Shown in pieces: positions 53,182 through 61,196 of a stretch of 64,000 bases of DNA. Every line of letters begins with the position of its first letter. Position 1 is the stretch's first letter. A program made the translations under genes and the position numbers. This DNA is from Candidatus Eiseniibacteriota bacterium (GTDB lineage: Bacteria; Eisenbacteria; RBG-16-71-46; CAIMUX01), in the NCBI GenBank assembly GCA_903844735.1, contig CAIMUX010000047.1:1-64000 (forward strand), given 5' to 3'. Under the pieces are notes generated by a model that made no database searches, had not been told where the DNA came from, and was given only the letters and a program-made list of their open reading frames with translations.

Positions 53182-54480
53182 GTGCGCTCGCTTCGAGAGC
53201 TGAGTCGGCGCTTCGCCGAGCCCGAGGTGCGCTCGGCCTTGCTCCCCGGCGGGATTTTAGTGTTGGCCGAGGAGGTGGCGGAGGTCCCCTCTCTGGCCCT
53301 CGGTGCCTGGGTTCGGGTCGGCTCGCGCGACGAGGATCCGGAACAGGCGGGCGTCACCCATTTTATCGAACACCTTGTCTTCAAGGGAAGCCGCCGCCAC
53401 AACGGGTACGAGCTGGCCAAGCGCATGGAGGCGATCGGCGGTCAGGTCGATGCCTACACCACCAAGGAATCGACCTGCTTCTATGCGCGCGTGTTTGCCG
53501 GCTATCGCCGCCGCGCGGTGGAAATGCTCGCCGAGGTGCTCTGCGAGCCGGCTTTTGACGCCGAGGATGTGCGGCGCGAGGTCGGCGTCGTTGCGGAAGA
53601 GATCCAAGGGTATGAGGACAGTCCCGAGGAGTTGATCCACGATCTTGCCGCCGAGGAGCTGTTCCACCGCCATCCGTTGGGAACGCCGATTCTCGGCCGA
53701 CGCGAAACACTCGCGCGCCTGGGAGTCCGCTCGGTTCGCCGGTTCTACCGGGACCGGTACACGGCTCCCGAAGTGGTCGTTGCCGCCGCCGGGCGCTTCG
53801 ATTTCGACCTCCTGGTGGAGGATGTCGCCCGCACGTTCCGCCTGCCGCGTCGGCGGACGCCTGTTACCGTGCCGCGAATGCCCCGCTTCCGCGCCCGGGA
53901 GCGGCATGAGGAAAAGGATCTGGCACAGGCCTCGCTCTGCCTCCTGCGACGTGGCCCCTCGTACCGGGACCGGGATCGCCACGCGATTTTCGTCCTCAAC
54001 ACCATCCTCGGCTCGGGCGCCTCATCCCGTCTCTACCAGTCCATCCGCGAAGACGAGGGGTTGGCCTACTCGGTCTATTCGTTCCTAGACTCCTTCCGTG
54101 ATACAGGTGCCTTCGGGGTCTACCTTGGGGTCGGCGCCGATCGGTTGGGTGAGGCGTTGCGCCTTGTCTGCCGCGAGTTGCGCCGCATCCGGGAGCGGGG
54201 GGTTCATGTTTGGGAGCTGGAAAGTGCCCGGGCCCAGATCTTCACCGGACTCTTTCTGTCGTACGAGAGTATGTATGAGCGCGTGGCCCGTTTGGCCCAC
54301 AACGAGCTGTACTACGGGGGCCAGGTACCGCTGGCCGAGGTGGTCGGAGCGGTGGAACGGATCACTCTGGAGGATGTGCACCGCGTGGCCCGCGAACTGC
54401 TCGACCCAAGCCGGTTCTGCCTCGTTACTCTTGCCCCGGCGGGGACGAAACGGCCCGGCCTCGCCGCGCTGGATTTCTAG
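53182..54480 (+). CDS. M16 family zinc metallopeptidase (YmxG/PqqL-like)
   Basis: A 432-residue insulinase-type protease. The inverted zinc motif H-x2-E-H is present in HFIEHLVFKG (His60, Glu63, His64), with the distal Glu ligand in VVAEEIQGYEDSP (near 139-140). The C-terminal half is the non-catalytic M16 domain (DEGLAYSVYSFLDSF), giving the usual two-domain clamp. GTG 53182 follows GGAGG. M16 proteases often sit after pnp and before dut, as here; their substrates are peptides or signal sequences. No signal peptide is seen, so it is probably cytoplasmic. Confidence 0.93.
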   Translation: MRSLRELSRRFAEPEVRSALLPGGILVLAEEVAEVPSLALGAWVRVGSRDEDPEQAGVTHFIEHLVFKGSRRHNGYELAKRMEAIGGQVDAYTTKESTCFYARVFAGYRRRAVEMLAEVLCEPAFDAEDVRREVGVVAEEIQGYEDSPEELIHDLAAEELFHRHPLGTPILGRRETLARLGVRSVRRFYRDRYTAPEVVVAAAGRFDFDLLVEDVARTFRLPRRRTPVTVPRMPRFRARERHEEKDLAQASLCLLRRGPSYRDRDRHAIFVLNTILGSGASSRLYQSIREDEGLAYSVYSFLDSFRDTGAFGVYLGVGADRLGEALRLVCRELRRIRERGVHVWELESARAQIFTGLFLSYESMYERVARLAHNELYYGGQVPLAEVVGAVERITLEDVHRVARELLDPSRFCLVTLAPAGTKRPGLAALDF

Positions 54481-54491
54481 CGGGGATCACC

Positions 54492-54527
54492 GACGCGATG
54501 GCCGACGCGGTGGAGGACGCGATGGAG
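54492..54527 (+). repeat. 12-bp tandem repeat spanning the dut start
   Basis: Three units (54492-54503, 54504-54515, 54516-54527) of GACGCGRTGGMS place two ATGs and one GTG in the same frame 12 bases apart. The repeat thus multiplies the possible start codons of dut. Confidence 0.75.
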
Positions 54528-55013
54528 AAAACCGAAGCAGCTCCCCCCGAGCAAGTCGTTCGCTGTCGGTGTCTACGGGCGGGGGCGAGGCTTCCGGAGC
54601 GAATGACGACCGGCGCCAGTGGCTTTGACATCCGCGCCTGTCTCGACGTGCCGGTCACCATCGAGCCGGGTGGGCGCGCCCTGATTCCAACCGGTATCAG
54701 TGTGGCCGTTCCGCCGGGATTCGAGGGGTGCGTGCGTGCTCGTAGCGGGCTTGCCCTCCGCCATGGAGTCGGCCTCGCCAACGGACCGGGCACGATCGAT
54801 TCCGACTATCGTGGCGAGGTCGGCGTGATTCTGTTGAACTGGGGGGAGGAGCGGTTCACCGTGGCGCCGGGAGACCGGGTGGCGCAGTTGGTGATCCAGC
54901 AACTGCCGCCGGTGCGGATGGTATGGGCTGAGGTACTTTCCGGGACCGAGCGCGGTGACGGTGGATTCGGTCATACCGGCACGGCCGCCGCCGGGCCTGA
55001 CGGCGCCGCATGA
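54498..55013 (+). CDS. dut: dUTP diphosphatase
   Basis: Dut hydrolyses dUTP to dUMP, protecting DNA from uracil. All five trimeric dUTPase motifs are present in the 171-residue protein: TGASGFDIRA, RARSGLALRHGV, GTIDSDYRGEVGVI, GDRVAQLVI and RGDGGFGHTG. The first ~20 residues are an extra acidic stretch created by a 12-base tandem repeat (54492-54527) that also contains the start codon; ATG 54522 just after it is an alternative start. It overlaps the next gene by 4 bases. Confidence 0.95.
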   Translation: MADAVEDAMEKTEAAPPEQVVRCRCLRAGARLPERMTTGASGFDIRACLDVPVTIEPGGRALIPTGISVAVPPGFEGCVRARSGLALRHGVGLANGPGTIDSDYRGEVGVILLNWGEERFTVAPGDRVAQLVIQQLPPVRMVWAEVLSGTERGDGGFGHTGTAAAGPDGAA

Positions 55014-56116
55014 GGGCCTGGCCGTTTCTGCTTGCTGCGGCCGTGCTTGCGCTTCCTGCCGCGGCCTGGATCGTTGGTACGCCCGCGGGTGCGACCACGG
55101 ATGAAGCGTCCGCGCTCCTCCTCCCCGGCATGCCCGCCACCGACGTCTCGGCCTTTGCGCTGTCTGGCTACGATCTGCAAGTTCGCAGCCCCGCCGGGCG
55201 TGACACTCCCGTGGTCGACTCCGGGCCGGGGGGTGTCGATTCCCTGTCGGTGGCTGTCGATTCCCTGATCGTTGCCGTCGACTCTGTGGCGGCGGCTGCC
55301 GACTCCCTGATAGTTGCCGTCGACTCCGTGGCGGTGGCTGCCGACTCCCTGCCTGGCAGGCATCCCGCTATCGCGGTCGGCGAACGGCTCGTCTTCGGCG
55401 TTCGATACGGCATGATCAAGGCCGGGATCGCTGTGATGGAGGTCGTGGATCGCAAGAAAGTGGACGGGCGCCCCGCCTACCACGTTGTCTCCACCGCCAA
55501 TTCCAACTCCGTGTTCGACGGGATCTACCGGGTGCGGGACCGGGTCACTTCGCTCATGGACGAAGACGGCCTGTATTCACTCTACTTTGAGAAGCACTTG
55601 CGCGAGGGCCGCTACCACGTTGACCAGCAGGTGAGATTCGACCACGTACGCGGGGTGGCGACCTACCACGATGGCCGCGAGGCAGCCATCGCCCCGGGTG
55701 CCTTTGATGTGCTGGCTGCATTTTACCGGGTACGGACCATGCCACTGCAGCCGGGGCAACGTTTCTTCCTCGAGAGCCACGACAATCGCAGGAATTTCCC
55801 CCTTCGCGTGACGGTGCAGCGCCGCGAGAGGGTGGACACCCCTGCTGGGACGTTCGAATGCCTGGTGGTGGAACCGACTCTCCGCAGCGGCGCGTTCTTC
55901 AAGAACGAAGGGAAGCTCACCATCTGGTTGACCGACGACGATCGGCGTATGCCGGTGCTGATGCGCAGCAAACTACCGATCGGGGCCATCAGCGTGGAGT
56001 TGATCGAGTATCAGCGCCCGCTCCATTCCCGGTCATCCGCGTCGCCGTCGATGCCGTCTGGCAGTACTAGGGGCGCCGCTCAGGACACAGCTCGGATCGG
56101 ACAGTCAAACCCCTGA
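55010..56116 (+). CDS. DUF3108 family secreted protein
   Basis: A 368-residue exported protein: signal peptide (about 1-27), a repeat of seven-residue units VDSLIVA/VDSVAAA (about 76-115), then a DUF3108 domain (about 117-345). That domain has GERLVFGVRYGMIKAGIAVM, VFDGIYRVRDRVTSLMDEDG, PAGTFECLVVEP and LTIWLTDDDRRMPVLM. DUF3108 proteins are periplasmic or outer-membrane associated with no settled function. The tail is Ser/Thr/Pro-rich. It overlaps dut (ATGA). Confidence 0.87.
   Translation: MRAWPFLLAAAVLALPAAAWIVGTPAGATTDEASALLLPGMPATDVSAFALSGYDLQVRSPAGRDTPVVDSGPGGVDSLSVAVDSLIVAVDSVAAAADSLIVAVDSVAVAADSLPGRHPAIAVGERLVFGVRYGMIKAGIAVMEVVDRKKVDGRPAYHVVSTANSNSVFDGIYRVRDRVTSLMDEDGLYSLYFEKHLREGRYHVDQQVRFDHVRGVATYHDGREAAIAPGAFDVLAAFYRVRTMPLQPGQRFFLESHDNRRNFPLRVTVQRRERVDTPAGTFECLVVEPTLRSGAFFKNEGKLTIWLTDDDRRMPVLMRSKLPIGAISVELIEYQRPLHSRSSASPSMPSGSTRGAAQDTARIGQSNP
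55235..55354 (+). repeat. 21-bp in-frame tandem repeat in the DUF3108 gene
   Basis: Five full 21-base units starting at 55235, 55256, 55277, 55298 and 55319, plus a partial one at 55340, encode VDSLSVA, VDSLIVA, VDSVAAA, ADSLIVA, VDSVAVA and ADSL. Alternate units are most alike, giving a 42-base super-period. Heptad spacing with regularly placed Val/Leu could form a coiled coil or beta-solenoid-like stretch. Confidence 0.85.
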
Positions 56117-56125
56117 GGCCCATCC

Positions 56126-57205
56126 ATGTCACGCTATCCGGAAATCGACATGACCCGAGTCCGCACGTACCCGGTCCGCAGAAGGAAGAGCCTGGTGCGG
56201 GCCGAGGGGTTCCTGCGGCCGGTGGCCGACCCGGGTTCTTTCCGGGAGTTCTGGGCGTCGCTGCCGGATCTCCTCGCGGCCCGCGATCTGCGAGAGCTGG
56301 TTGCCCGGGTGCGTCGCGCGCGGGAGCGCGGAGCCGGCGTGCTGGTGATGGCGGGGGGGCATGTTCTGAAGACCGGCCTCGGCCCCGGGTTGATCCGACT
56401 GATGGAGGAAGGGTGGGTCACCGCCATCGCTCTGAACGGGGCCGGCACGATCCACGATCTCGAGATTGCGTTCTTCGGGAACACCTCCGAGGATGTTGCG
56501 GCGCAGCTTCCGCGGGGCCGTTTTGGCATGGCCCGCGAGACATCTACCTGGCTCAACCAGTGGACCAGGGAGGCGGCGAGTCGCGGCGAGGGGCTAGGTG
56601 AGGGGCTCGGTCGCGCCTATCTGGAGCACGCGCCGCCCGAGGGAGCCGCCCGGAGCGTCCTGGCCTCTGCGTACCGGCTTGGCGTGCCGGTCACCGTGCA
56701 CCTCGCGATCGGCACCGATATCAACCATCAGCATGCCGGTTTTGACGGCGCGGCGGCGGGAGCGACGAGCGCCCGGGACTTCCGCATCTTCTGCGCTCAA
56801 GTCAGCGGGCTGGGCGATGGGGTGGCGCTGAACCTTGGCTCGGCGGTACTTCTGCCCGAGGTCTTCTTGAAGGCGATCTCGGTTTGCGTCAATCTGGGGA
56901 CCCGCTTCCATGATCTGACGACGGCCGTCTTTGACTTCCAGCGGCAATACCGGCCGGCGGAAAACGTGATCCGGCGCCCGACGCTGCAGGGGGGGCGGGG
57001 GTTTTACCTCGTCGGGCACCACGAGATCCTGTTGCCGCTTTTCTTCCAGGCGGTTCGGCTGGGCGGTCCGCCGGGAACCCCGGCGCCGGTCGGCCGGTCC
57101 AAGGGATCCGGTGGTTCGGCCGGAAGGGCGGCGAAACTCACGTCGATGGCCCCGCGGGGCCGCGCGGCAGGGAAGAGTGAAGCCCCGCGCTCCGGCGACC
57201 GATGA
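56126..57205 (+). CDS. Conserved Rossmann-like protein, deoxyhypusine-synthase-like (uncertain)
   Basis: A 359-residue cytoplasmic protein. The stretch VLVMAGGHVLKTGLGPGLIR, then VTAIALNGAGTIHDLEIAFF and GNTSEDVAAQL, GRFGMARET, and VHLAIGTDINHQHAGFDGAA is strongly patterned and looks like a nucleotide-binding fold with conserved His and Asp residues. I recall similar proteins being labelled deoxyhypusine-synthase-like, but the sequence does not show the canonical lysine motif clearly, so the function is open. The C-terminal ~45 residues are Gly/Pro/Arg-rich. It contains a 12-base repeat at 56585-56608. It stands between the dut block and the exopolysaccharide cluster. Confidence 0.6.
   Translation: MSRYPEIDMTRVRTYPVRRRKSLVRAEGFLRPVADPGSFREFWASLPDLLAARDLRELVARVRRARERGAGVLVMAGGHVLKTGLGPGLIRLMEEGWVTAIALNGAGTIHDLEIAFFGNTSEDVAAQLPRGRFGMARETSTWLNQWTREAASRGEGLGEGLGRAYLEHAPPEGAARSVLASAYRLGVPVTVHLAIGTDINHQHAGFDGAAAGATSARDFRIFCAQVSGLGDGVALNLGSAVLLPEVFLKAISVCVNLGTRFHDLTTAVFDFQRQYRPAENVIRRPTLQGGRGFYLVGHHEILLPLFFQAVRLGGPPGTPAPVGRSKGSGGSAGRAAKLTSMAPRGRAAGKSEAPRSGDR
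56585..56608 (+). repeat. 12-bp in-frame tandem duplication
   Basis: Two units GGYGAGGGGCTM (56585-56596 and 56597-56608) encode GEGL-GEGL, followed by a partial third unit (GGTCGC). It lies in a variable loop of the conserved protein. Confidence 0.6.
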
Positions 57206-57247
57206 TGTCTCTGTAAGGGTTTGACCGCAGGCCCACTAGGGGTGCGG

Positions 57248-57276
57248 TTGACGGTCGTCTTGGCGGGTGCTAGGAT
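57248..57276 (+). promoter_or_regulatory. Sigma-70-type promoter of the exopolysaccharide cluster
   Basis: TTGACG (57248-57253) and TAGGAT (57271-57276) are spaced by exactly 17 bases. It is the best promoter match in the window. Transcription would start near 57283, about 37 bases upstream of the wza-like gene. Confidence 0.65.
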
Positions 57277-57319
57277 ACGTGGCTGATTCCGCTGAAGGAA
57301 ACCGGGGGCTGGAAAAGGG

Positions 57320-58168
57320 ATGTTCCGGTTCATGATGGATCACCTTCCCCTGCGCGTTGCGACCCCGGCCCTCGCTTGGCTCGTGGTGCTCTGGCTTGGC
57401 GCGTCGAGCCCCCCGACGGCTGCGGCCGTCCGCGAAGACTCACGCGACTTCCCGACGCTGATCGACCCGAACCGGCCGATCCAGGTGGAGCACGCCGCGA
57501 TGCCGGTCGAGGTTCCGGCGGTTGCGGCTCCCCAGGCCGCGACGATCGAGACAGAACCTGATGCCTACCTGCTCGGCGTGGGAGATGAGGTGCAGATCAA
57601 CATCTTGTCCGCCCCGGAGCTGAGCGGCATCGCGAAAGTGCGTCCGGATGGCGCAATCACAATCCGCGGCGCCGGCATGATCCATGCGCTCGGCCGTACG
57701 CCGGAGGATGTGGGCCGCGAGGCGGAAGAAAAACTGGGCGGAATCCTTCGTCATGCCCGGGTGGATTTGGCCGTGACCAACTTCGGAGAGCAGCGGGTGT
57801 TTGTCCTGGGTGAGGTGGAGGGGCCGGGCGACAAACCTTATTACAAGGGGATGTCGGCGCTGCAGGCCGTGGCTGCGGCGGGCGGGATCAGCCCCAGGGG
57901 CAAGTCCGAGAGCGTCCTCGTTCTGCGCCGCACGGGATCCGACGCGGCCGAAGTCCGGCGTCTTGACCTAGGTCGTTCCCTCAAGGGGGAGTCGGGTTCG
58001 GACATGGTGCTTCACCCCTACGACATTGTCTATGTGCCGCGAACCTTTATCGCCCGAGCCAACATCGCGGTCGACCAGTACCTCCGCCAGATGATTGCGC
58101 CGTTCACCCTTTACCTGGAAGGATGGAGGGCCCTGAAGATCGACCAATTGAATTGGGCGACCCCTTAG
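57320..58168 (+). CDS. Polysaccharide export outer-membrane protein (Wza family)
   Basis: A 282-residue exported protein: leader (about 1-38, ending TAAA), then the poly-export domain DAYLLGVGDEVQINILSAPE (about 83-102) with VRPDGAITIRGAGMIHALGR, and an SLBB domain (VFVLGEVEGPGDKPYYKGMS, LQAVAAAGGIS). Wza-type proteins form the outer-membrane channel for polysaccharide. No lipobox Cys is seen, unlike E. coli Wza. ATG 57320 is first; ATG 57335 is possible. It starts a run of closely spaced genes for polysaccharide export and control. Confidence 0.92.
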   Translation: MFRFMMDHLPLRVATPALAWLVVLWLGASSPPTAAAVREDSRDFPTLIDPNRPIQVEHAAMPVEVPAVAAPQAATIETEPDAYLLGVGDEVQINILSAPELSGIAKVRPDGAITIRGAGMIHALGRTPEDVGREAEEKLGGILRHARVDLAVTNFGEQRVFVLGEVEGPGDKPYYKGMSALQAVAAAGGISPRGKSESVLVLRRTGSDAAEVRRLDLGRSLKGESGSDMVLHPYDIVYVPRTFIARANIAVDQYLRQMIAPFTLYLEGWRALKIDQLNWATP

Positions 58169-58185
58169 GGTTCAACGGAGCGTGC

Positions 58186-59553
58186 ATGGAAGAACCGACC
58201 GCCGAAAAGCCCGAGACCAGCCTGAGGGACTTCCTCTCCATCGTCTTTCGGCGCAAGGGGATCGTGGCGGCGGTCTTCCTCGCCTCGGTGGGGGTGGTCG
58301 CGGCCATGGGGCGTCTGACTCCGATGGTGTACGAATCGGTCTCTCAAGTACTCATCAACCGCGGACAGCCCGAGAGTGCGTATAACAGCCGGGTGCGTGT
58401 CCTGAGTTGGGAAGAGGATTTGAACTCCGAACTGGAGGTTGTATCGAGTCCGCACATTCTTTCGCTCGCGCAGAAGCTGCTGGATTCCGGCAAGGTGAAG
58501 GATTCGCGCGGAAGACAGGTCAAGATCAATCCCGCCCGGGTCACGGCGTCCTCGCCGGGCAAGTCGAGCGTTGTGATCGTGAAGGTGCGGGATCCCGATC
58601 CGCAAGCGGCGCGGGAGATCGCCCGATCGGTAACCCAGGCGTACAAGGAGTTTCGACTCAGCGTTCGGACTGTCCCCGAGATCGACACGTTCTTCCAGGA
58701 ACGGATCGAAGAGGTGCGCGCGCAGATCGAGGACTGGGAGGAACGACGCGTGGGCTTCATGGCCGAGGAATCGATCTCCAAGATTGATGACCAGCGGTCC
58801 AGCATCATGTCGGTGAAGGGGCAGGCGGAGGTGGAACTCACCCAGGCGAGCCAGGACTTGGCTGCCGAGGAGTCCCGGGGGGAACTCCTGCGCGCCATGT
58901 TGGAGCGGGCCCGGGAGGATCCCTCGCAGGAGATCTACGCTTTCTCTGAGTCGGGACAGAGCGACGACCAGGTGATCCTGCAGATCCGCAGGGAACTCGT
59001 CACCCGTCGCAGCGAGCTGTTCGCCGCGCGGGGTCGCTACCAGGAGAATCACCCGGATATCCTGCGGCTGGTGGACCAAGTCTCGCAGTTGGAGCAACTG
59101 CTGATTCAGGAGGTGGGTAATTACGTTCGGCATGTCGATGCTCGAGTCGAGGTGATCCGTGCGCGCACCGATGCGCTGCGCAGCAGCATCGAGTATTGTG
59201 ACGGCGAACTCGCCTCGTTCCCGACGAAAGAGGCTCGCCTCGCAGCTTTCGACCGGATGATCGATCGACTGGGTGTCGAGTACAAGTCCTTGGCCGACAG
59301 ACAGATCCAGGTTCAGTTGGAACGGGCCGGCACCCCGGACTGGAACGTCCTTGTGTTGCAACCGGCCAGCGAGCCGATGTTGGTGCGGATGAATGACTCC
59401 ATCCGTCTGGCGGTGATCCCGGTGATCGGCTTCTTTATCGCCTTAGCGCTTGCCTTCGTGCTGGACGGAATGGACCACTCGCTGAAGGACGCCGGCGAAG
59501 TCGAGCGCCACCTCGGCCTGCCGGTGCTTGGCTCCATCGGTCGATTGCTGTAG
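58186..59553 (+). CDS. Polysaccharide chain-length regulator (Wzz/GumC family)
   Basis: A 455-residue inner-membrane co-polymerase. TM1 is near residues 24-43 (GIVAAVFLASVGVVAAMG), the periplasmic part is coiled-coil rich (about 150-350), and TM2 is near 405-428 (VIPVIGFFIALALAFVLD). GumC-type proteins set polysaccharide length and link to a CpsD-type ATPase. ATG 58186 has CGGAG upstream. It stops just before the ExeA-like ATPase. Confidence 0.92.
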   Translation: MEEPTAEKPETSLRDFLSIVFRRKGIVAAVFLASVGVVAAMGRLTPMVYESVSQVLINRGQPESAYNSRVRVLSWEEDLNSELEVVSSPHILSLAQKLLDSGKVKDSRGRQVKINPARVTASSPGKSSVVIVKVRDPDPQAAREIARSVTQAYKEFRLSVRTVPEIDTFFQERIEEVRAQIEDWEERRVGFMAEESISKIDDQRSSIMSVKGQAEVELTQASQDLAAEESRGELLRAMLERAREDPSQEIYAFSESGQSDDQVILQIRRELVTRRSELFAARGRYQENHPDILRLVDQVSQLEQLLIQEVGNYVRHVDARVEVIRARTDALRSSIEYCDGELASFPTKEARLAAFDRMIDRLGVEYKSLADRQIQVQLERAGTPDWNVLVLQPASEPMLVRMNDSIRLAVIPVIGFFIALALAFVLDGMDHSLKDAGEVERHLGLPVLGSIGRLL

Positions 59554-59561
59554 GGGGGACC

Positions 59562-60425
59562 ATGTACGAGGCGCACTTTGGGCTCAACGAGCCGCCCTTT
59601 TCCATCACCCCCGACCCGCGGTTCCTCTTCCTGACCCGCGGGCACCGCGATGCTCTTGCCTACCTTCACTACGGGATCGAGGAGCGCAAAGGGTTTCTTG
59701 TCCTGTGCGGCGAGGTCGGGGTGGGGAAGACCCTGGTCATCCGGACCCTGCTCGGACAGCTCTCGAACGACGTGGAGAGCGCCATCGTGATGAACGCGCG
59801 CCTGAATTTCCGGCAGTTGCTTTACCTCGCGCTGGTCGATTTCGGCCTGACGCCGCCGGGTCGGTCCAAGGTCGAGCTCCTCCTTTGTCTGCAGGAGTTC
59901 CTGCTCCGGCTGCGCGACCGGCGCGGGAATGCCGTCCTCATCGTCGACGAGGCGCAGAACCTCACCGAGGAGGCGCTGGAGGACTTTCGGCTTCTCTCGA
60001 ACCTGGAGGCGGCCAACACCAAGCTGGTGCAAATCGTTCTGGTGGGGCAGCCGGAGCTGCGCCGCCTGCTCAGTCTGCCATCCCTCCGGCAGCTTCGACA
60101 GCGGATTCCGGGGATCTTTGACCTCCCTCGGCTGTCCCACGATGCCATGGCTGGATATGTCGACTTCCGGCTGTCCGTGGCCGGGGAAGGAAAGGCCGCC
60201 GGCCTCTTCACCGAGGAGGCGCTGGACGAGATCGGCCTGCGCTCTGACGGGATTCCCCGGCTGATCAACCAAGTGTGCGATCGGGCCCTTCTCGTTGCGT
60301 ACGCGAAGGGCGCCGACCGGGTCCGGCGCGAACACGTGCGGGAGGCGGCCGAGGAGCTGGAGATAGGAAGGGCGGGCGCGCCTCCTATCTCGCCGTTCCA
60401 GTACGGTGCGAGGGGAGCGCCGTGA
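59562..60425 (+). CDS. ExeA-like AAA ATPase (exopolysaccharide-associated)
   Basis: A 287-residue cytoplasmic AAA protein. It begins MYEAHFGLNEPPFSITPDPR, the ExeA/GspA family opening, with Walker A GEVGVGKT (50-57), Walker B VLIVDEAQNL and GRPELRR-like sensor VGQPELRRLLSLPSLRQLRQ. Family members occur with GumC/CpsD in exopolysaccharide (EpsH/XrtA-type) loci. Their exact task is unknown. It overlaps the next gene by 4 bases (GTGA). Confidence 0.92.
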   Translation: MYEAHFGLNEPPFSITPDPRFLFLTRGHRDALAYLHYGIEERKGFLVLCGEVGVGKTLVIRTLLGQLSNDVESAIVMNARLNFRQLLYLALVDFGLTPPGRSKVELLLCLQEFLLRLRDRRGNAVLIVDEAQNLTEEALEDFRLLSNLEAANTKLVQIVLVGQPELRRLLSLPSLRQLRQRIPGIFDLPRLSHDAMAGYVDFRLSVAGEGKAAGLFTEEALDEIGLRSDGIPRLINQVCDRALLVAYAKGADRVRREHVREAAEELEIGRAGAPPISPFQYGARGAP

Positions 60426-61171
60426 GCAACATCTACGACGCCTTGAACAGAGAGAAGCAGGGAGGTCCGCCGCGCTCGGCGGCGTCCGAACCAAGCACGC
60501 CGGGGGCGCGGCGGGTGTTGCCGCCCGCCGGAGGCCGAATTTCCGACCGTCACATCGAACGGATCCGGCAGCGCATCGTTCTCGATCTGGGGACCGACCG
60601 CCCTCCGGTTGTTGTGTTTGCCGGAGCGGTGCCCGGGGAGGGGACGAGTACCCTGGCCCTTCGCTTTGCCCGCGAACTCTCGCTGGCCGATCCGCGGCCG
60701 GTCCTCCTGGTGGATGGCGACCTGGCTCGCGGTCCCGGAACGCTCTCCGGCGTACTGCAGGCGGCCGACACAATGGCCGGACTGAGCGACTTGCTGGCCG
60801 GTACGGGCGAATTGCCGCGCCTGGTTCTCGGCACTGAGCAACCGAATCTTTATTTCCTGCCCTGCGGCTGCGCCGACCTGCCCAACCTCGATCTAGTGCG
60901 GTCGGACCGCGTGGAGAACGTGCTGCGCGAGATGACGCGCCACTATGCCTTCGCGGTCATCGACGCGGGTGCCTTGCTGGCCGCTCCGGAGACAGCGCTT
61001 CTTGCCTCTCCCACCGCCGGTGTGGTGCTGGTGGTGCGCGCCGGCCGCACCCGCCGCGAGGTAGTGCAGAGGGCGGTCGACGCGTTGAACAGAGCGCGCT
61101 GCCGCGTGCTCGGCGTGGTGCTGAACGACCGGCGCTACCCGATCCCCGGCTTCATCTACCGTCGGATCTGA
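60422..61171 (+). CDS. CpsD/CapB-like ATPase lacking the P-loop lysine
   Basis: A 249-residue relative of bacterial tyrosine kinases that partner Wzz/GumC. The expected deviant P-loop PGEGKST reads PGEGTST here, with Thr75 at the lysine position. Walker A' VLLVDGDLARG and Walker B FAVIDAGALL remain. There is no tyrosine cluster at the C-terminus (only two Tyr near the end), so autokinase activity is doubtful. It may be a regulatory pseudo-kinase. GTG 60422 overlaps the ATPase stop codon. Confidence 0.85.
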   Translation: MSNIYDALNREKQGGPPRSAASEPSTPGARRVLPPAGGRISDRHIERIRQRIVLDLGTDRPPVVVFAGAVPGEGTSTLALRFARELSLADPRPVLLVDGDLARGPGTLSGVLQAADTMAGLSDLLAGTGELPRLVLGTEQPNLYFLPCGCADLPNLDLVRSDRVENVLREMTRHYAFAVIDAGALLAAPETALLASPTAGVVLVVRAGRTRREVVQRAVDALNRARCRVLGVVLNDRRYPIPGFIYRRI

Positions 61172-61196
61172 CGTCACGGATGGCCCGGTCCGATCC

